Of a stretch of DNA of 45,044 nt, positions 18,901-29,920 are shown piece by piece. How positions within the stretch are numbered: position 1 is the first letter of the stretch; the number at the start of each line of letters is the position of its first letter. Origin of the DNA: Marinomonas pollencensis (GTDB taxonomy: Bacteria; Pseudomonadota; Gammaproteobacteria; Pseudomonadales; Marinomonadaceae). The stretch spans positions 1-45,044 of the forward strand of contig NZ_QUNG01000016.1 in the NCBI RefSeq assembly GCF_003387375.1, read 5' to 3'. The translations under genes and the position numbers were made by a program. A model generated the notes under the pieces. The model searched no databases, had not been told where the DNA came from, and saw only the letters and a list, made by a program, of their open reading frames with translations.

Positions 18901-20165
18901 AATTGGCAATTGCTGATGAAGCAGGTCGTGAGAAAGAGCGTTACAAACTTCCTTACGGTGCTGTTCTTAGCGTACGTGAAGGTGATGAGGTTACTGCTGG
19001 CCAGATCGTGGCTAACTGGGATCCGCATACACACCCAATCGTATCTGAGATGGAAGGCCGTCTAGAATTCAGTGGTATGGAAGAAAACGTTACTATTCGT
19101 CGCCAATCTGACGAAATGACGGGTTTGACTACTATTGAAGTCATGGAAATTCGTGACCGTCCGTCCGCAGGTAAAGATTTGCGTCCTATGATCGCTGTTG
19201 TTGATGCTGAAGGTAATCCAGTATTAATTCCAGGAACGGATTCTCCAGTGCAATACATGTTGCCTGAGAAAGCGTTGTTGAGCCTTGATCATGGCGCGAC
19301 AGTAAAATCTGGTGAAGTGTTGGCTCGTATTCCTCAGGAATCACAAGGTAACAAAGATATCACCGGTGGTTTGCCACGAGTGGCAGACTTATTCGAAGCG
19401 CGTCGTCCGAAAGATCCTGCTGTTATGGCAGAAGCAACGGGTGTGGTTAGCTTCGGTAAAGAAACAAAAGGTAAGATCCGTTTGGTTGTTACACCACAAG
19501 ATGGTAGTGACCCAATCGAGACATTGATTCCTAAATGGCGTCAAATCAACATCTTTGATGGTGAAGAAGTGGAAAAAGGCGAAATCATCGCCGACGGTCC
19601 TCTAAGCCCTCATGATATCTTGCGCTTGAAAGGTGTAGAGGCTTTAGCTGACTACATCACAAATGAAGTACAAGAAGTTTACCGCTTACAGGGCGTTGTG
19701 ATAAACGATAAGCACATTGAAGTTATCGTTCGTCAGATGCTACGTAAAGTAGATGTTGGTGAGTCTGGTGATACAGATCTTATCCAAGGTGACCAAGTTG
19801 AATTAACTCAACTTCTTGATGCAAACGAGAAAGCAGAAGCAGAAGGTAAATTTACTGCCAAGTTTGAACGTGTGCTTCTAGGTATCACCAAAGCTTCTTT
19901 GGCTACTGAGTCCTTTATATCGGCAGCATCCTTCCAAGAGACAACTCGAGTCTTAACCGAAGGTGCGGTAACTGGTAAGAAAGATCACTTACGTGGCTTG
20001 AAGGAAAACGTTGTAGTAGGTCGTCTGATTCCAGCTGGTACTGGTTTGGCTTACCACAATGAGCGTAAGCGTAAAAAAGAGCTTGCGCTAGCAGCGAAGG
20101 AAGGAAGTGCCTCAATTAGTGCCTCTGATGTAGAAGAAGCACTAAGCGCAGCACTGAAAGACTAG
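15963..20165 (+). CDS. rpoC: DNA-directed RNA polymerase subunit beta'
   Basis: A 1400-residue subunit that holds the catalytic magnesium. The N-terminal zinc site is in [20 protein letters not shown]; the active-site motif NADFDGD is at residues 458-464. The second zinc region includes [17 protein letters not shown], and the trigger-loop region contains [11 protein letters not shown]. The frame is open from a GTG at 15948, but the ATG at 15963 ([11 protein letters not shown]) matches the family start and has GGGG upstream. It ends the rplKAJL-rpoBC group; a hairpin and the str promoter follow. Confidence 0.98.
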   Translation: MKDLLGLLKSQGQSDEFDAIRIGLASPDMIRSWSYGEVKKPETINYRTFKPERDGLFCAKIFGPIKDYECLCGKYKRLKHRGVICEKCGVEVALSKVRRERMGHIELASPVAHIWFLKSLPSRIGLILDMTLRDIERVLYFESFIVIDPGMTTLDKGQLLNDEQYFEALEEFGDEFDARMGAEAVQMLLRDLEMPEEINRMREELNSTNSETRIKKLSKRLKLVEAFYHSGNNPEWMVLEVLPVLPPDLRPLVPLEGGRFATSDLNDLYRRVINRNNRLKRLLELSAPDIIVRNEKRMLQESVDALLDNGRRGRAITGSNKRPLKSLADMIKGKQGRFRQNLLGKRVDYSGRSVITVGPSLRLHQCGLPKKMALELFKPFIFSKLELRGMATTIKAAKKMVERETPEVWDILDEVIREHPVMLNRAPTLHRLGIQAFEPMLIEGKAIQLHPLVCAAYNADFDGDQMAVHVPLTLEAQLEARALMMSTNNILSPANGEPIIVPSQDVVLGLYYMTREKINAKGEGMAFSDIKEVHRAYGAKQVELHAKVKVRVSQVDTTLDGDKVPSTFIADTTVGRALLFDIVPDGLPFSVVNQTMKKKAISNLINECYRKVGLKESCIFADQLMYTGFAYATASGSSVGVDDFVIPPEKADIIAKAEAEVKEIEYQYADGLVTQGEKYNKVIDLWSRTNETVTEAMMKNLAKETTVNKAGETVEQQSFNSVYMMADSGARGSVAQMRQLGGMRGLMAKPDGSIIETPITANFREGLSVLQYFTSTHGARKGLADTALKTANSGYLTRRLVDVAQDLVITEVDCGSTNGISVAAMIEGGDVVVPLGHRVLGRVVAQDVMDAKGNEVLPAGTLIDEHNVRTIEAAGVDEMLIRSVITCDTRHGVCAKCYGRDLARGHQVNIGEAIGVVAAQSIGEPGTQLTMRTFHIGGAASRASAVDSVQVKSAGTVRFNKMKSIERDTGHLVVASRSSELAIADEAGREKERYKLPYGAVLSVREGDEVTAGQIVANWDPHTHPIVSEMEGRLEFSGMEENVTIRRQSDEMTGLTTIEVMEIRDRPSAGKDLRPMIAVVDAEGNPVLIPGTDSPVQYMLPEKALLSLDHGATVKSGEVLARIPQESQGNKDITGGLPRVADLFEARRPKDPAVMAEATGVVSFGKETKGKIRLVVTPQDGSDPIETLIPKWRQINIFDGEEVEKGEIIADGPLSPHDILRLKGVEALADYITNEVQEVYRLQGVVINDKHIEVIVRQMLRKVDVGESGDTDLIQGDQVELTQLLDANEKAEAEGKFTAKFERVLLGITKASLATESFISAASFQETTRVLTEGAVTGKKDHLRGLKENVVVGRLIPAGTGLAYHNERKRKKELALAAKEGSASISASDVEEALSAALKD

Positions 20166-20186
20166 TTATTCGCTGCTAAATCGCGA

Positions 20187-20212
20187 GGGAGGTGATTTTT
20201 TAGTCGCCTCCC
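20187..20212 (+). terminator. Hairpin after rpoC, probable terminator
   Basis: GGGAGGTGA pairs with TCGCCTCCC over 9 bp (one G-U) around a T-rich loop of 8 bases. The downstream sequence (TATTGACTGTTTTA) has no clean T run, so termination may be partial; the -35 box of the next promoter starts three bases later. Confidence 0.55.
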
Positions 20213-20214
20213 TA

Positions 20215-20674
<460 letters not shown>

Positions 20675-20725
20675 GTTAATACTGCTTAAGTCATCGTTTA
20701 GACATAATTTTTTAATACAGTAAGG

Positions 20726-20750
20726 CCGAGCAATAATCGTATTGTCTCGG
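20726..20750 (+). promoter_or_regulatory. Candidate S7 operator in the rpsL-rpsG gap
   Basis: The 99-base gap contains a stem CCGAG-CAATA / TATTG-T-CTCGG (10 bp, one bulged T) closed by an ATCG loop, ending 23 bases before rpsG. In E. coli, S7 binds the similarly sized S12-S7 intercistronic RNA and represses its own translation. Role inferred from position, size and structure. Confidence 0.52.
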
Positions 20751-20773
20751 GCGAACCTGAAGAGGATATAGAC

Positions 20774-21247
20774 ATGCCTAGAAGACGCGTAGTCGCTAAG
20801 CGTGAAGTTCTTCCTGATCCTAAACACGGAAGCCAACTTCTTGCTAAGTTCATCAACCATGTAATGGTTAGTGGCAAAAAATCTGTAGCTGAAAGCATTG
20901 TTTACAATGCACTAAACACAGTTGCAACCCGCGCTAAATCTGAAGATCCAATGGCGATCTTCGAGAAAGCACTAGAATCTATCCAGCCAATGGTTGAGGT
21001 TAAATCTCGCCGTGTTGGTGGTGCGACTTACCAAGTCCCTGTAGAAGTACGTCCAGCTCGCCGTTCAGCATTGTCTATGCGTTGGTTGGTTGAAGCGTCT
21101 CGTAAGCGTGGTGAAAAATCCATGGCGCTACGTCTAGCAGGTGAAATTCTAGATGCAGCTGAAAACAAAGGTTCTGCTGTTAAGAAACGTGAAGACGTTC
21201 ACCGTATGGCAGAAGCTAACAAAGCATTCTCTCACTACCGTTTCTAA
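20774..21247 (+). CDS. rpsG: 30S ribosomal protein S7
   Basis: A 157-residue protein that nucleates assembly of the 30S head and contacts E-site tRNA. It starts [20 protein letters not shown] and includes [16 protein letters not shown], the beta-hairpin that reaches the E site. GAGGA 8 bases before the ATG is a good ribosome-binding site. It should repress the str mRNA through the structure in the preceding gap. fusA begins 21 bases later. Confidence 0.98.
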   Translation: MPRRRVVAKREVLPDPKHGSQLLAKFINHVMVSGKKSVAESIVYNALNTVATRAKSEDPMAIFEKALESIQPMVEVKSRRVGGATYQVPVEVRPARRSALSMRWLVEASRKRGEKSMALRLAGEILDAAENKGSAVKKREDVHRMAEANKAFSHYRF

Positions 21248-21268
21248 TAGACCGGAGCAACAAAGACA

Positions 21269-23362
21269 GTGGCACGTAAGACACCTATCAACCGCTACCG
21301 AAATATCGGTATCTGTGCGCATGTTGATGCGGGTAAAACGACGACAACTGAACGCGTTCTTTTCTACACTGGTCTGTCCCATAAAATTGGTGAGGTGCAT
21401 GATGGCGCCGCAACAATGGATTGGATGGAGCAAGAGCAAGAGCGCGGTATTACCATTACTTCAGCGGCAACAACCTGCTTCTGGAGTGGGATGAGTAAGC
21501 AGTTTGATCAACATCGTATCAATATCATTGATACGCCAGGACACGTAGACTTCACGATTGAAGTGGAGCGTTCTTTGCGTGTTCTAGATGGCGCGGTGGT
21601 TGTGCTTTGTGGTTCTTCTGGTGTTCAGCCTCAAACCGAAACGGTTTGGCGTCAAGCTAACAAATATGAAGTGCCTCGTATGGTGTTCGTCAATAAGATG
21701 GACCGTACGGGTGCGGATTATTTCTCAGTGGTACGTCAACTAAAAGACCGTTTGGGGGCGAATGCTGTTCCTATTCAAATGAACATTGGCGCTGAGGAAG
21801 ATTTCCAAGGTGTGGTTGATTTGATTCTCATGAAGGCAATTCGCTGGAATGAAGAAGATCATGGAATGACTTTCTCTTTGGAAGATATCCCAAGTGATCT
21901 ACTTGATGTGGCGAATGAATGGCGTGAGAAGCTAGTAGAAGAAGCTGCAGAGGCGAATGAAGAATTAATGGATAAATACCTTGAAGAAGGTGAATTGTCT
22001 GTTGAGGATATCAAAGCCGGTTTGCGTGCACGCACATTAGCCAACGAAGTGGTGTTGGTGACCTGCGGTTCTGCGTTTAAGAATAAGGGCGTTCAGGCTG
22101 TTCTGGATGCCGTTATTGAGTATATGCCTTCACCTGTCGAAGTTAAGGCAATTGAAGGTACGCTTGAAGATGGTGAAACCGTTGTTGCGCGTGAAGCGGA
22201 CGACAGTGCACCTTTCTCTGCGTTAGCGTTTAAAATTGCGACAGATCCATTTGTCGGAACGTTAACCTTTATGCGTGTGTACTCTGGTGTGTTAAAAACA
22301 GGCGATGCGGTTTACAACTCTGTTAAGCAGAAGCGTGAACGCGTTGGCCGAATGGTTCAAATGCACGCTAATAATCGTGAAGAGATCAAAGAAGTGCTTG
22401 CTGGGGACATCGCTGCCGCTATCGGTATGAAGGATGTGACCACAGGTGATACGCTTTGTGACATGAAAGATGTTGTGGTGCTTGAACGCATGGAATTTCC
22501 AGAGCCTGTGATCTCGGTTGCGGTTGAGCCTAAATCCCAAGCTGACCAAGAAAAGATGGGGATTGCGCTTGGTAAATTGGCGCAAGAAGATCCATCCTTT
22601 CGTGTGGAGACACATGAAGAGACCGGGCAGACGATTATTTCTGGTATGGGTGAACTACATCTAGATATCCTTGTTGACCGTATGCGTCGCGAGTTCAAGG
22701 TGGAGGCGAACATTGGTAAGCCTCAGGTTTCCTACCGGGAGAAAATTCGCAAAGAAGTGACAGTTGATCACAAATTTGCACGTCAATCTGGTGGTCGTGG
22801 TCAATATGGTCACGTCGTAATGAAGTTAATCCCAACCGATAAGGAAGGGCTTGAGTTTGTTAACGAGATTGTTGGTGGTGCTATTCCTAAAGAATACATC
22901 CCTGCAATAGAAAAGGGTGTTTCAGAGCAAATGAAGAATGGTGTGATCGCTGGTTTCCCATTATTGGGTATCAAGGTCGTATTGTTCGATGGTTCATTCC
23001 ATGATGTTGACTCTAATGAAATGGCCTTTAAAATTGCAGCTTCTCAAGGCTTAAAGAAAGGAGCTGCTGATGCAGATCCTTGCGTTCTTGAGCCTGTAAT
23101 GAAAGTGGAAGTTGTTACTCCTGAAGAATACATGGGCGATGTGATGGGTGACCTGAATCGTCGTCGTGGTCTTGTACAGGGGATGGACGATTCCCCGTCG
23201 GGGAAAATTATTCGAGCGGAAGTGCCTTTGGGTGAGATGTTCGGGTATGCAACCGATGTGCGTAGCTTGTCGCAAGGGCGTGCAAGTTATGCGATGGAAT
23301 TTGAGAAATACGCTGAAGCACCAGCTAGTGTGGCAGACGCGATCATCAAAAATGAAGATTAA
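21269..23362 (+). CDS. fusA: Elongation factor G
   Basis: A 697-residue translocase GTPase, the normal bacterial length. The G domain has [13 protein letters not shown] (P-loop), [11 protein letters not shown] (switch I), DTPGHVDF (switch II) and NKMDRTGAD (guanine specificity). Domain IV contains GGRGQYGHV and the tip loop. It drives tRNA-mRNA movement and, with RRF, ribosome recycling. The start is GTG at 21269 with CCGGAG upstream. The str operon order rpsL-rpsG-fusA-tuf is intact. Confidence 0.98.
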   Translation: MARKTPINRYRNIGICAHVDAGKTTTTERVLFYTGLSHKIGEVHDGAATMDWMEQEQERGITITSAATTCFWSGMSKQFDQHRINIIDTPGHVDFTIEVERSLRVLDGAVVVLCGSSGVQPQTETVWRQANKYEVPRMVFVNKMDRTGADYFSVVRQLKDRLGANAVPIQMNIGAEEDFQGVVDLILMKAIRWNEEDHGMTFSLEDIPSDLLDVANEWREKLVEEAAEANEELMDKYLEEGELSVEDIKAGLRARTLANEVVLVTCGSAFKNKGVQAVLDAVIEYMPSPVEVKAIEGTLEDGETVVAREADDSAPFSALAFKIATDPFVGTLTFMRVYSGVLKTGDAVYNSVKQKRERVGRMVQMHANNREEIKEVLAGDIAAAIGMKDVTTGDTLCDMKDVVVLERMEFPEPVISVAVEPKSQADQEKMGIALGKLAQEDPSFRVETHEETGQTIISGMGELHLDILVDRMRREFKVEANIGKPQVSYREKIRKEVTVDHKFARQSGGRGQYGHVVMKLIPTDKEGLEFVNEIVGGAIPKEYIPAIEKGVSEQMKNGVIAGFPLLGIKVVLFDGSFHDVDSNEMAFKIAASQGLKKGAADADPCVLEPVMKVEVVTPEEYMGDVMGDLNRRRGLVQGMDDSPSGKIIRAEVPLGEMFGYATDVRSLSQGRASYAMEFEKYAEAPASVADAIIKNED

Positions 23363-23397
23363 TCATCATACTTACTAATTCTTAAGGTGTATGTATC

Positions 23398-24621
23398 ATG
23401 GCAAAGAGTAAATTCGAACGTAATAAACCACACGTTAACGTTGGTACTATCGGTCACGTTGACCACGGTAAAACAACACTAACTGCAGCACTAACTCGTG
23501 TATGTGCAGAAGTATTCGGCGGCGAAGCTGTTGCTTTTGACGGTATCGATAATGCTCCAGAAGAGCGTGAGCGTGGTATCACTATCTCTACTTCTCACGT
23601 AGAGTACGATTCTCCATCTCGTCACTACGCACACGTAGACTGTCCTGGACACGCCGATTATGTTAAAAACATGATCACTGGTGCTGCTCAAATGGACGGC
23701 GCTATCCTTGTTTGTGGTGCGACTGATGGTCCTATGCCTCAAACTCGTGAGCACATCCTTCTTTCTCGTCAAGTAGGTGTACCTTACATCGTAGTTTTCC
23801 TAAACAAAGCTGACTTGTTGGCTGAAGACTGTGGCGGTGCGGATTCTGAAGAATACGCTGAAATGCTAGAGTTGGTTGAAATGGAATTGCGTGACCTTCT
23901 TTCTGAATACGACTTCCCAGGTGATGATACTCCAATCATCCCAGGTTCTGCTTTGATGGCATTGAACGGCGAAGACGACAACGAAATGGGTACTACTGCT
24001 GTTAAGAAACTTGTTGAAACTCTAGACGAGTACATCCCTGAGCCAGAGCGTGCAATCGACGGTGCATTCATCATGCCTATCGAGGACGTATTCTCTATCC
24101 AAGGTCGTGGTACAGTAGTTACTGGTCGTGTAGAGCGCGGTATCGTTAAAGTTGGTGAAGAAGTTGAAATCGTTGGTATCAAAGATACTACGAAAACTAC
24201 TTGTACTGGCGTTGAGATGTTCCGTAAGCTTCTAGACGAAGGTCGTGCTGGCGAAAACTGTGGTGTTCTTCTACGTGGTACTAAGCGTGATGACGTTCAG
24301 CGCGGTCAAGTATTGGCTAAGCCTGGTTCTATCACTCCACACACTGAGTTCACTGCAGAAGTATACGTGTTGGGTAAAGATGAAGGTGGTCGTCACACTC
24401 CATTCTTCAAAGGTTACCGTCCACAGTTCTACTTCCGTACAACTGACGTAACTGGTGCTTGTGAGCTTCCAGAAGGCGTAGAAATGGTTATGCCTGGTGA
24501 TAACATCCAAATGACTGTTACCCTAATTCACCCAATCGCGATGGACGAAGGTCTACGTTTCGCGATCCGTGAAGGTGGTCGTACAGTTGGTGCGGGCGTT
24601 GTAGCTAAAGTTCTAAAATAA
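23398..24621 (+). CDS. tuf: Elongation factor Tu
   Basis: A 407-residue GTPase that brings aminoacyl-tRNA to the ribosome. GHVDHGKT (19-26), [11 protein letters not shown] (81-91) and NKAD (136-139) are the GTP-binding motifs. It is about ten residues longer than typical gammaproteobacterial EF-Tu (394-397) because of an acidic insert after [21 protein letters not shown], where E. coli has only MVDDEEL. The C-terminus is the conserved [17 protein letters not shown]. The strong terminator that follows ends the str operon. The second tuf locus usual after tRNA-Thr is absent from this window. Confidence 0.98.
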   Translation: MAKSKFERNKPHVNVGTIGHVDHGKTTLTAALTRVCAEVFGGEAVAFDGIDNAPEERERGITISTSHVEYDSPSRHYAHVDCPGHADYVKNMITGAAQMDGAILVCGATDGPMPQTREHILLSRQVGVPYIVVFLNKADLLAEDCGGADSEEYAEMLELVEMELRDLLSEYDFPGDDTPIIPGSALMALNGEDDNEMGTTAVKKLVETLDEYIPEPERAIDGAFIMPIEDVFSIQGRGTVVTGRVERGIVKVGEEVEIVGIKDTTKTTCTGVEMFRKLLDEGRAGENCGVLLRGTKRDDVQRGQVLAKPGSITPHTEFTAEVYVLGKDEGGRHTPFFKGYRPQFYFRTTDVTGACELPEGVEMVMPGDNIQMTVTLIHPIAMDEGLRFAIREGGRTVGAGVVAKVLK

Positions 24622-24652
24622 TTGATTCTTTGAATTGATTGTTAAAAGCTAG

Positions 24653-24686
24653 AAAAGGGCCGCTCGTCATTCGAGTGGCCTTTTTT
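24653..24686 (+). terminator. Terminator of the str operon
   Basis: GGCCGCTCG / CGAGTGGCC (9 bp, one G-U) with loop TCATT, preceded by AAAA and followed by TTTTTT. A strong intrinsic terminator. Confidence 0.92.
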
Positions 24687-24724
24687 ATTTGTTGGCAAAT
24701 TTTATTCTTTCAGAAATTGGTTAC

Positions 24725-24753
24725 TTGACAACCAGTTTGTGAATAGCTAATAT
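24725..24753 (+). promoter_or_regulatory. Promoter of the S10 operon
   Basis: TTGACA (consensus -35, 24725-24730), exactly 17 bases, TAATAT (24748-24753). The likely start near 24760 begins a 70-base leader with a 7-bp hairpin CGTCCTT-AAAA-AAGGACG (24758-24775). The leader is much shorter than the roughly 170-base L4-regulated leader of E. coli. Confidence 0.85.
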
Positions 24754-24829
24754 TCGCCGTCCTTAAAAAAGGACGTTAGCTTAACAAATGTACAGTTAAG
24801 TTATCAAAACATTGTATTTGGAGTTGGAA

Positions 24830-25141
24830 ATGCAAAGCCAAAAAATCCGTATTCGTTTGAAAGCGTTTGATCATCGTCTGATCGATGCTTCAACACAAGA
24901 AATTGTGGATACAGCGAAACGCACAGGTGCGCAAGTACGTGGACCGATTCCACTTCCTACTCGCAAAGAGCGTTACACAGTATTGATTTCTCCACACGTA
25001 AACAAAGATGCGCGTGATCAGTATGAAATCCGTACACACAAACGTGTTCTAGACATTGTAGAACCAACTGAAAAAACAGTTGATGCTCTAATGAAACTAG
25101 ATCTTGCGGCAGGCGTGGAAGTACAAATCTCTTTGGGCTAA
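24830..25141 (+). CDS. rpsJ: 30S ribosomal protein S10
   Basis: A 103-residue protein of the 30S head, also the NusE partner of NusG and NusB in antitermination. The frame is open from 24812, but the ATG at 24830 ([15 protein letters not shown]) is preceded by GGAG at 6 bases and gives exactly the E. coli length. The loop segment [19 protein letters not shown] is conserved. First gene of the S10 operon; an unusually long 128-base gap follows. Confidence 0.98.
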   Translation: MQSQKIRIRLKAFDHRLIDASTQEIVDTAKRTGAQVRGPIPLPTRKERYTVLISPHVNKDARDQYEIRTHKRVLDIVEPTEKTVDALMKLDLAAGVEVQISLG

Positions 25142-25158
25142 TTGCTCAAAGTTTTGGG

Positions 25159-25243
25159 GTGCGAGAACCGACTGGTTATCAGTCGGCTTATGCACATTAG
25201 TGGAATGGTCTGGAATGACCAGCCGTAGCGGGTGATAGCCCCG
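25159..25243 (+). promoter_or_regulatory. Structured rpsJ-rplC intercistronic RNA
   Basis: Three stems in series: CCGACTG-GTTAT-CAGTCGG (25168-25186) extended by GTGC/GCAC (25159-25162 with 25192-25195) across a 5x5 internal loop; TGGTC-TGGAAT-GACCA (25206-25221); and CGGG-TGATAGC-CCCG (25229-25243). None has a T run. A regulatory role, possibly for L4, is only inference. Confidence 0.5.
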
Positions 25244-25269
25244 TACACAACTGGCAAATGAGGTAAAAA

Positions 25270-25908
25270 ATGGCTATTCAATTAGTCGGACGCAAAGCCG
25301 GAATGACACGTATCTTCAATGAAGATGGTGTATCCGTGCCAGTAACCGTCATCGAGGTTGAACCGAACCGCGTTACTCAGGTGAAAACTGCAGAAACTGA
25401 CGGCTACCAAGCTGTTCAAGTTACTGTTGGTACTCGCCGTTCGAGCCGCGTCAATAAAGCTGCTGCAGGTCACTTTGCAAAAGCTACTGTTGAAGCAGGT
25501 CGTGGTTTGTGGGAGTTCCGCCTGGCAGGTGATGAAAAAGAAATCAATGTTGGTGATGAGCTAACTGTTGCTGATTTCGAATCTATCTCTATGGTTGATG
25601 TAACTGGTCAATCTAAAGGTAAAGGTTTTCAAGGTGCCATCAAGCGTCATAATTTCAGTATGCAAGACGCTACACATGGTAACTCATTGTCTCACCGTGC
25701 ACCTGGTTCTATCGGCCAATGTCAAACACCTGGTCGTGTTTGGAAAGGCAAGAAGATGGCAGGACACATGGGCGCAGCACAAGTAACTACTCAATCTCTT
25801 GAAGTAGTTCGTGTTGACACAGAACGTAACCTTATCCTAGTGAAAGGTGCGGTTCCTGGCGCTGTTAACGGTGATGTTATTCTTCAATCAGCTGTTAAAG
25901 CTCGCTAA
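25270..25908 (+). CDS. rplC: 50S ribosomal protein L3
   Basis: A 212-residue protein that helps start 50S assembly and reaches the peptidyl transferase centre with its long loop. [16 protein letters not shown] is the family N-terminus, and [20 protein letters not shown] contains the glutamine that E. coli PrmB methylates. GAGG before the ATG supports the start. rplD follows after 12 bases. Confidence 0.98.
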   Translation: MAIQLVGRKAGMTRIFNEDGVSVPVTVIEVEPNRVTQVKTAETDGYQAVQVTVGTRRSSRVNKAAAGHFAKATVEAGRGLWEFRLAGDEKEINVGDELTVADFESISMVDVTGQSKGKGFQGAIKRHNFSMQDATHGNSLSHRAPGSIGQCQTPGRVWKGKKMAGHMGAAQVTTQSLEVVRVDTERNLILVKGAVPGAVNGDVILQSAVKAR

Positions 25909-25920
25909 GAGGGGTAGACA

Positions 25921-26526
25921 ATGAACTTGAATCTTACAGGCGCAGAAGGAACTGTTGAAGTTTCTGAAGTAGCCTTTGCTCGTGAATATAACGAAGCTCT
26001 AGTACACCAAGTAGTTACTGCTTACTTGGCTGGCGCTCGTCAAGGCTCACGCGCACAGAAAACACGCTCTGAAGTGGCCGGTGGCGGACGCAAACCTTGG
26101 AAACAAAAAGGTTCTGGTCGTGCACGTGCAGGTACTATCCGTAGCCCTCTATGGCGCTCTGGTGGTGTTACTTTCGCTGCAAAACCACAAGATCACTCTC
26201 AGAAAGTAAACAAGAAGATGTACCGTGCAGCAATGCGCACCATCTGGTCTGAGTTAGTACGTCAAGACCGCCTTGTTGTTGTTGAAGAACTTAAATTGGA
26301 AGCTCCAAAAACTAAGCTCTTCAAAGCCAAAATGACAGAATTGAATGTTGAGAATGCTTTGATTATCTCCCACGAATTGGACGATAACCTGTTTTTAGCA
26401 GCTCGCAACATTCCAAACGTAGATGTGCGTGATGCAGCGTCTATCGACCCTGTTAGCTTGATTGCATACGACAAAGTGTTGGTGACAGTTGGTGCTCTGA
26501 AACAAGTTGAGGAGGCACTAGCATGA
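25921..26526 (+). CDS. rplD: 50S ribosomal protein L4
   Basis: A 201-residue protein whose extended loop ([20 protein letters not shown], about 48-67) lines the nascent peptide tunnel, a site of macrolide resistance mutations in other bacteria. In E. coli it represses its own operon at both transcription and translation. Its last four bases overlap the rplW start (ATGA). Confidence 0.98.
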   Translation: MNLNLTGAEGTVEVSEVAFAREYNEALVHQVVTAYLAGARQGSRAQKTRSEVAGGGRKPWKQKGSGRARAGTIRSPLWRSGGVTFAAKPQDHSQKVNKKMYRAAMRTIWSELVRQDRLVVVEELKLEAPKTKLFKAKMTELNVENALIISHELDDNLFLAARNIPNVDVRDAASIDPVSLIAYDKVLVTVGALKQVEEALA

Positions 26527-26819
26527 TCGGCGAACGCATTTATAAAGTTCTGTTGGGTCCACACATTTCCGAAAAAGCAACTATCGTTTCTGAAGGAAAC
26601 GGTCAGTACGTTTTTCGCGTAACTGGTGATGCAACAAAACCTGAAATCAAAAAAGCTATCGAAGCACTTTTTGAAGTCAAAGTTGAGTCTGTTCGCACGT
26701 TGAACCAAAAAGGTAAAACAAAGCGTACAGTTCGTGGTCTAGGCAAGCGTAGTGACGTTAAAAAAGCGTACGTACGTTTGGCTGAAGGCCAAGAAATTGA
26801 CTTCATGGTCGCTGAATAA
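26523..26819 (+). CDS. rplW: 50S ribosomal protein L23
   Basis: A 98-residue protein at the tunnel exit, the docking site for trigger factor and SRP. It starts [20 protein letters not shown]; the loop [20 protein letters not shown] enters the tunnel wall. GAGGAGG-like sequence inside the end of rplD serves as ribosome-binding site, and the start overlaps rplD by four bases. Confidence 0.97.
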   Translation: MIGERIYKVLLGPHISEKATIVSEGNGQYVFRVTGDATKPEIKKAIEALFEVKVESVRTLNQKGKTKRTVRGLGKRSDVKKAYVRLAEGQEIDFMVAE

Positions 26820-26833
26820 GGGGAGATAGGTCA

Positions 26834-27658
26834 ATGGCTGTTGTAAAGAGTAAGCCAACGTCTGCAGGCCGTCGTCACGTTGTTAAAGTTACCAACAACG
26901 ATTTGCACAAAGGCGCGCCATATGCACCTTTGCTTTCAAAAAAGAGCAAATCTGGTGGACGTAACAATAACGGACGCATCACTACGCGTCACGTAGGTGG
27001 TGGTCATAAGCAGCATTACCGTATGATTGATTTTCGTCGTAACAAAGACGGAATTCCTGCGGTAGTTGAGCGTTTGGAATATGATCCAAACCGTTCTGCA
27101 AATATTGCATTGGTTAGATATGCTGATGGTGAGCGTCGTTACATTATCGCTTCCAAAGGCATGGTAGCTGGCAGTGTTGTTTCTAGTGGTGCAGATGCGC
27201 CTATCAAAGCGGGTAATACTTTGCCACTGCAAAATATCCCAGTTGGTAGTACTGTTCACTGCATCGAGCTTAAGCCAGGTAAAGGTGCACAAGTTGCACG
27301 TTCAGCCGGTGCTTCTGCTCAGCTAGTTGCTCGTGAAGGTCGCTACGTTACGCTTCGCCTACGTTCTGGTGAAATGCGTAAAGTTTTGACTGAATGCCGC
27401 GCTACTTTGGGTGAAGTATCAAACTCTGAGCATAGCTTACGAGTTCTTGGTAAAGCTGGTGCTACGCGTTGGCGTGGTGTTCGTCCTACCGTTCGCGGTG
27501 CGGCGATGAACCCAGTGGATCACCCGCATGGTGGTGGTGAAGGTCGTAGTAAGGGTGGTCGTCATCCTGTTACACCTTGGGGTGTACCTACTAAAGGGTA
27601 CAAAACACGCAGCAACAAGCGTACTGATAAACTTATTGTACGTCGTCGTACTAAGTAA
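26834..27658 (+). CDS. rplB: 50S ribosomal protein L2
   Basis: A 274-residue protein required for subunit joining and near the peptidyl transferase centre. It contains [20 protein letters not shown] and, near the C-terminus, [19 protein letters not shown] with the conserved histidine. The N-terminus begins [19 protein letters not shown]. It follows rplW after 14 bases and precedes rpsS by 15. Confidence 0.98.
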   Translation: MAVVKSKPTSAGRRHVVKVTNNDLHKGAPYAPLLSKKSKSGGRNNNGRITTRHVGGGHKQHYRMIDFRRNKDGIPAVVERLEYDPNRSANIALVRYADGERRYIIASKGMVAGSVVSSGADAPIKAGNTLPLQNIPVGSTVHCIELKPGKGAQVARSAGASAQLVAREGRYVTLRLRSGEMRKVLTECRATLGEVSNSEHSLRVLGKAGATRWRGVRPTVRGAAMNPVDHPHGGGEGRSKGGRHPVTPWGVPTKGYKTRSNKRTDKLIVRRRTK

Positions 27659-27673
27659 TAAGAGGAAACGACT

Positions 27674-27949
27674 GTGCCACGTTCACTAAAAAAAGGTCCT
27701 TTTATCGACCTTCATTTGTTGAAAAAGGTAGAGGCTGCGGTAGAGAAAAACGAACGCCGTCCAATTAAGACTTGGTCACGCCGTTCTACTATCTTCCCTG
27801 ATTTTGTAGGGTTGACTATCGCTGTCCATAATGGTCGCCAGCATGTTCCAGTTCTAGTAACTGAAGACATGGTCGGTCATAAATTGGGTGAGTTCGCTCC
27901 GACCCGTACATATCGTGGTCACGCTGCGGACAAGAAAGCCAAACGGTAA
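27674..27949 (+). CDS. rpsS: 30S ribosomal protein S19
   Basis: A 91-residue protein of the 30S head that contacts the A-site tRNA region and bridge B1a. [20 protein letters not shown] and [16 protein letters not shown] are invariant family blocks. The start is GTG at 27674 with GAGGAAA upstream. Confidence 0.98.
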   Translation: MPRSLKKGPFIDLHLLKKVEAAVEKNERRPIKTWSRRSTIFPDFVGLTIAVHNGRQHVPVLVTEDMVGHKLGEFAPTRTYRGHAADKKAKR

Positions 27950-27963
27950 TTAGGAGTATTAAT

Positions 27964-28296
27964 ATGAGTGAAGTAAGCGCTTCATTAAAAGGTGCTCGCC
28001 TCTCAGCGCAGAAGGCCCGTTTGGTTGTAGATCAAATCCGCGGCAAATCTGTTAGCGAAGCACTGAACATCTTAGCGTTCAGTCCTAAGAAGGCGGCAGT
28101 AATTGTCAAAAAAGTACTAGAGTCTGCTGTAGCAAATGCTGAGCATAACGAAGGTGCTGATATTGATGACTTGCGTGTATCTACGGCGTACGTTGATGAG
28201 GCTATGACCTTAAAACGTATCATGCCACGTGCTAAAGGCCGTGCTGACCGTATTCTTAAACGCGGTTGCCATATTACAGTTAAAGTCGCTGACTAA
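27964..28296 (+). CDS. rplV: 50S ribosomal protein L22
   Basis: A 110-residue protein with a long beta-hairpin that narrows the exit tunnel together with L4. [16 protein letters not shown] (about 14-29) and the hairpin region [21 protein letters not shown] are conserved; this is where arrest peptides and macrolide mutations act in E. coli. Confidence 0.98.
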   Translation: MSEVSASLKGARLSAQKARLVVDQIRGKSVSEALNILAFSPKKAAVIVKKVLESAVANAEHNEGADIDDLRVSTAYVDEAMTLKRIMPRAKGRADRILKRGCHITVKVAD

Positions 28297-28310
28297 TTAG
28301 GAGAAACCCA

Positions 28311-28991
28311 ATGGGTCAGAAGGTTCATCCAACTGGAATACGCTTAGGGATTGTAAAAGACCATACTTCTACTTGGTATGCGAGCAATCAAAACTATTCT
28401 AAGCTGTTGTTAAACGATCTTCAGGTTCGTGAGTACTTGGAGAAAAAATTAGTTCAGGCTTCTGTTTCTCGTATTGAGATTCAGCGTCCTGCTCAAACAG
28501 CCCGTATTACTATCTTCACTGCCCGTCCAGGCATCGTGATTGGTAAGAAAGGTGAAGATGTTGAGAAACTACGTAATGCAGTTTCTGAGATGATGGGCGT
28601 ACCTGTTCACATCAACATCGAAGAAATTCGCAAGCCTGAAATGGACGCGAAATTGGTTGCGCAAAACATTGCTAGCCAATTAGAGCGTCGTGTTATGTTC
28701 CGTCGTGCTATGAAGCGTGCAGTACAGAACGCTATGCGTGCAGGCGCGAAAGGTATCAAGGTTCAGGTAAGTGGTCGTCTAGGCGGTGCTGAAATTGCAC
28801 GTGCTGAGTGGTACCGTGAAGGCCGCGTGCCTCTACACACTCTACGCGCTGACATTGACTACGCTACTTATGAAGCAAACACAACTTACGGCATCATTGG
28901 TGTTAAAGTGTGGATCTTCAAAGGCGAAATCTTGGGCGGTATTGAGCAAGTGCGTGCTGATAAAGGCGCACAAAAGAAGAAGTCTAAGTAG
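28311..28991 (+). CDS. rpsC: 30S ribosomal protein S3
   Basis: A 226-residue protein at the mRNA entry channel, with helicase activity shared with S4 and S5. Starts [14 protein letters not shown]; the KH type II domain has the GxxG loop in [15 protein letters not shown]; the C-terminal domain includes [21 protein letters not shown]. It ends in a lysine-rich tail KGAQKKKSK. Confidence 0.98.
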   Translation: MGQKVHPTGIRLGIVKDHTSTWYASNQNYSKLLLNDLQVREYLEKKLVQASVSRIEIQRPAQTARITIFTARPGIVIGKKGEDVEKLRNAVSEMMGVPVHINIEEIRKPEMDAKLVAQNIASQLERRVMFRRAMKRAVQNAMRAGAKGIKVQVSGRLGGAEIARAEWYREGRVPLHTLRADIDYATYEANTTYGIIGVKVWIFKGEILGGIEQVRADKGAQKKKSK

Positions 28992-29001
28992 GGGGTAAGT
29001 C

Positions 29002-29415
29002 ATGTTACAACCGAAACGTACTAAGTTCCGCAAGATGCAAAAAGGCCGTAACCGCGGTCTTGCCCTTCGCGGTAACCAAGTTAGCTTTGGTGAATTTGGA
29101 TTGAAGTCCACTGAACGTGGTCGTATTACTGCTCGTCAAATTGAGGCGGCGCGTCGTGCAATGACTCGTCACATCAAACGTGGTGGTAAAATCTGGATTC
29201 GTGTGTTCCCTGATAAGCCGATTACTCAGAAACCTCTAGAGGTTCGTCAGGGTAAAGGTAAGGGTAATGTAGAGTACTGGGTTGCACAGATTCAACCTGG
29301 TAAGATGCTTTATGAAGTTGAGGGCGTTTCAGAGCAACTAGCACGCGAAGCATTCGCACTAGCTGCTGCTAAACTTCCTTTGTCCACAACTTTCGTAACG
29401 CGTACGGTGATGTAG
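29002..29415 (+). CDS. rplP: 50S ribosomal protein L16
   Basis: A 137-residue protein near the A site and the peptidyl transferase centre. [19 protein letters not shown] is the characteristic N-terminus, and the segment [20 protein letters not shown] contains the conserved arginine that E. coli YcfD hydroxylates. Its stop codon directly abuts the rpmC start, with no bases between. Confidence 0.98.
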   Translation: MLQPKRTKFRKMQKGRNRGLALRGNQVSFGEFGLKSTERGRITARQIEAARRAMTRHIKRGGKIWIRVFPDKPITQKPLEVRQGKGKGNVEYWVAQIQPGKMLYEVEGVSEQLAREAFALAAAKLPLSTTFVTRTVM

Positions 29416-29607
29416 ATGATAGCAAAAGAACTGCAAGAAAAGTCTGTAGCAGAGCTACAAGCGACCTTGGTTGAGCTTCTACGTGAGCAATTTACTTTGC
29501 GCATGCAGAAAGCGACTGGTCAGCTGACGCAAACTCATTTGCTTCCGCAAGTTCGCCGCAATATCGCACGTGTTAAAACCGTGCTAAATGATAAGGCAGG
29601 TAACTAA
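29416..29607 (+). CDS. rpmC: 50S ribosomal protein L29
   Basis: A 63-residue two-helix protein at the tunnel exit beside L23. [25 protein letters not shown] shortened here to its first block, then [20 protein letters not shown], are family features. It begins immediately after the rplP stop and ends one base before rpsQ. Confidence 0.97.
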   Translation: MIAKELQEKSVAELQATLVELLREQFTLRMQKATGQLTQTHLLPQVRRNIARVKTVLNDKAGN

Positions 29608-29608
29608 G

Positions 29609-29869
29609 ATGGCAGAAACAAAAGCGCGTACAGCTACTGGTAAAGTAGTCAGCGACAAAATGGATAAAACCATTACAGTACTAGTTGAACGTACGGAGAA
29701 ACATCCGTTGTACGGTAAGTACGTACGTCGTTCAACTAAACTACACGCTCACGATGAAAACAATGAGTGCCAGATTGGTGATACGGTTAAGGTCGTAGAA
29801 ACACGTCCTTACTCTAAGTCTAAGACTTGGAACCTGGTTCAAGTTGTTGAGAAAACTGCAGCTGTATAA
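29609..29869 (+). CDS. rpsQ: 30S ribosomal protein S17
   Basis: An 86-residue OB-fold protein that binds 16S rRNA early in assembly. The frame opens at 29588 inside rpmC; I chose the ATG at 29609 ([20 protein letters not shown]) because AAGGCAGG lies upstream and the length fits the family. [19 protein letters not shown] is conserved. Last gene of the S10 operon; a weak terminator overlaps its stop codon. Confidence 0.97.
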   Translation: MAETKARTATGKVVSDKMDKTITVLVERTEKHPLYGKYVRRSTKLHAHDENNECQIGDTVKVVETRPYSKSKTWNLVQVVEKTAAV

Positions 29870-29879
29870 GCTGCTTTTT
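29858..29879 (+). terminator. Weak terminator/attenuator at the S10-spc boundary
   Basis: GCAGC (29858-29862) pairs with GCTGC (29870-29874) over a 7-base loop, then TTTTT. With a 5-bp stem it is likely leaky; it overlaps the last codons of rpsQ. Confidence 0.45.
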
Positions 29880-29920
29880 CCCTCGTGAGACTTGTTATCT
29901 AACTTGATTGGAGAGCAGTA

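Noticed and set aside
18465..19034. 189-residue open frame on the minus strand inside rpoC
   Set aside because: It lies fully antisense to a highly conserved gene, has no ribosome-binding site or family motif, and reflects codon bias of rpoC.
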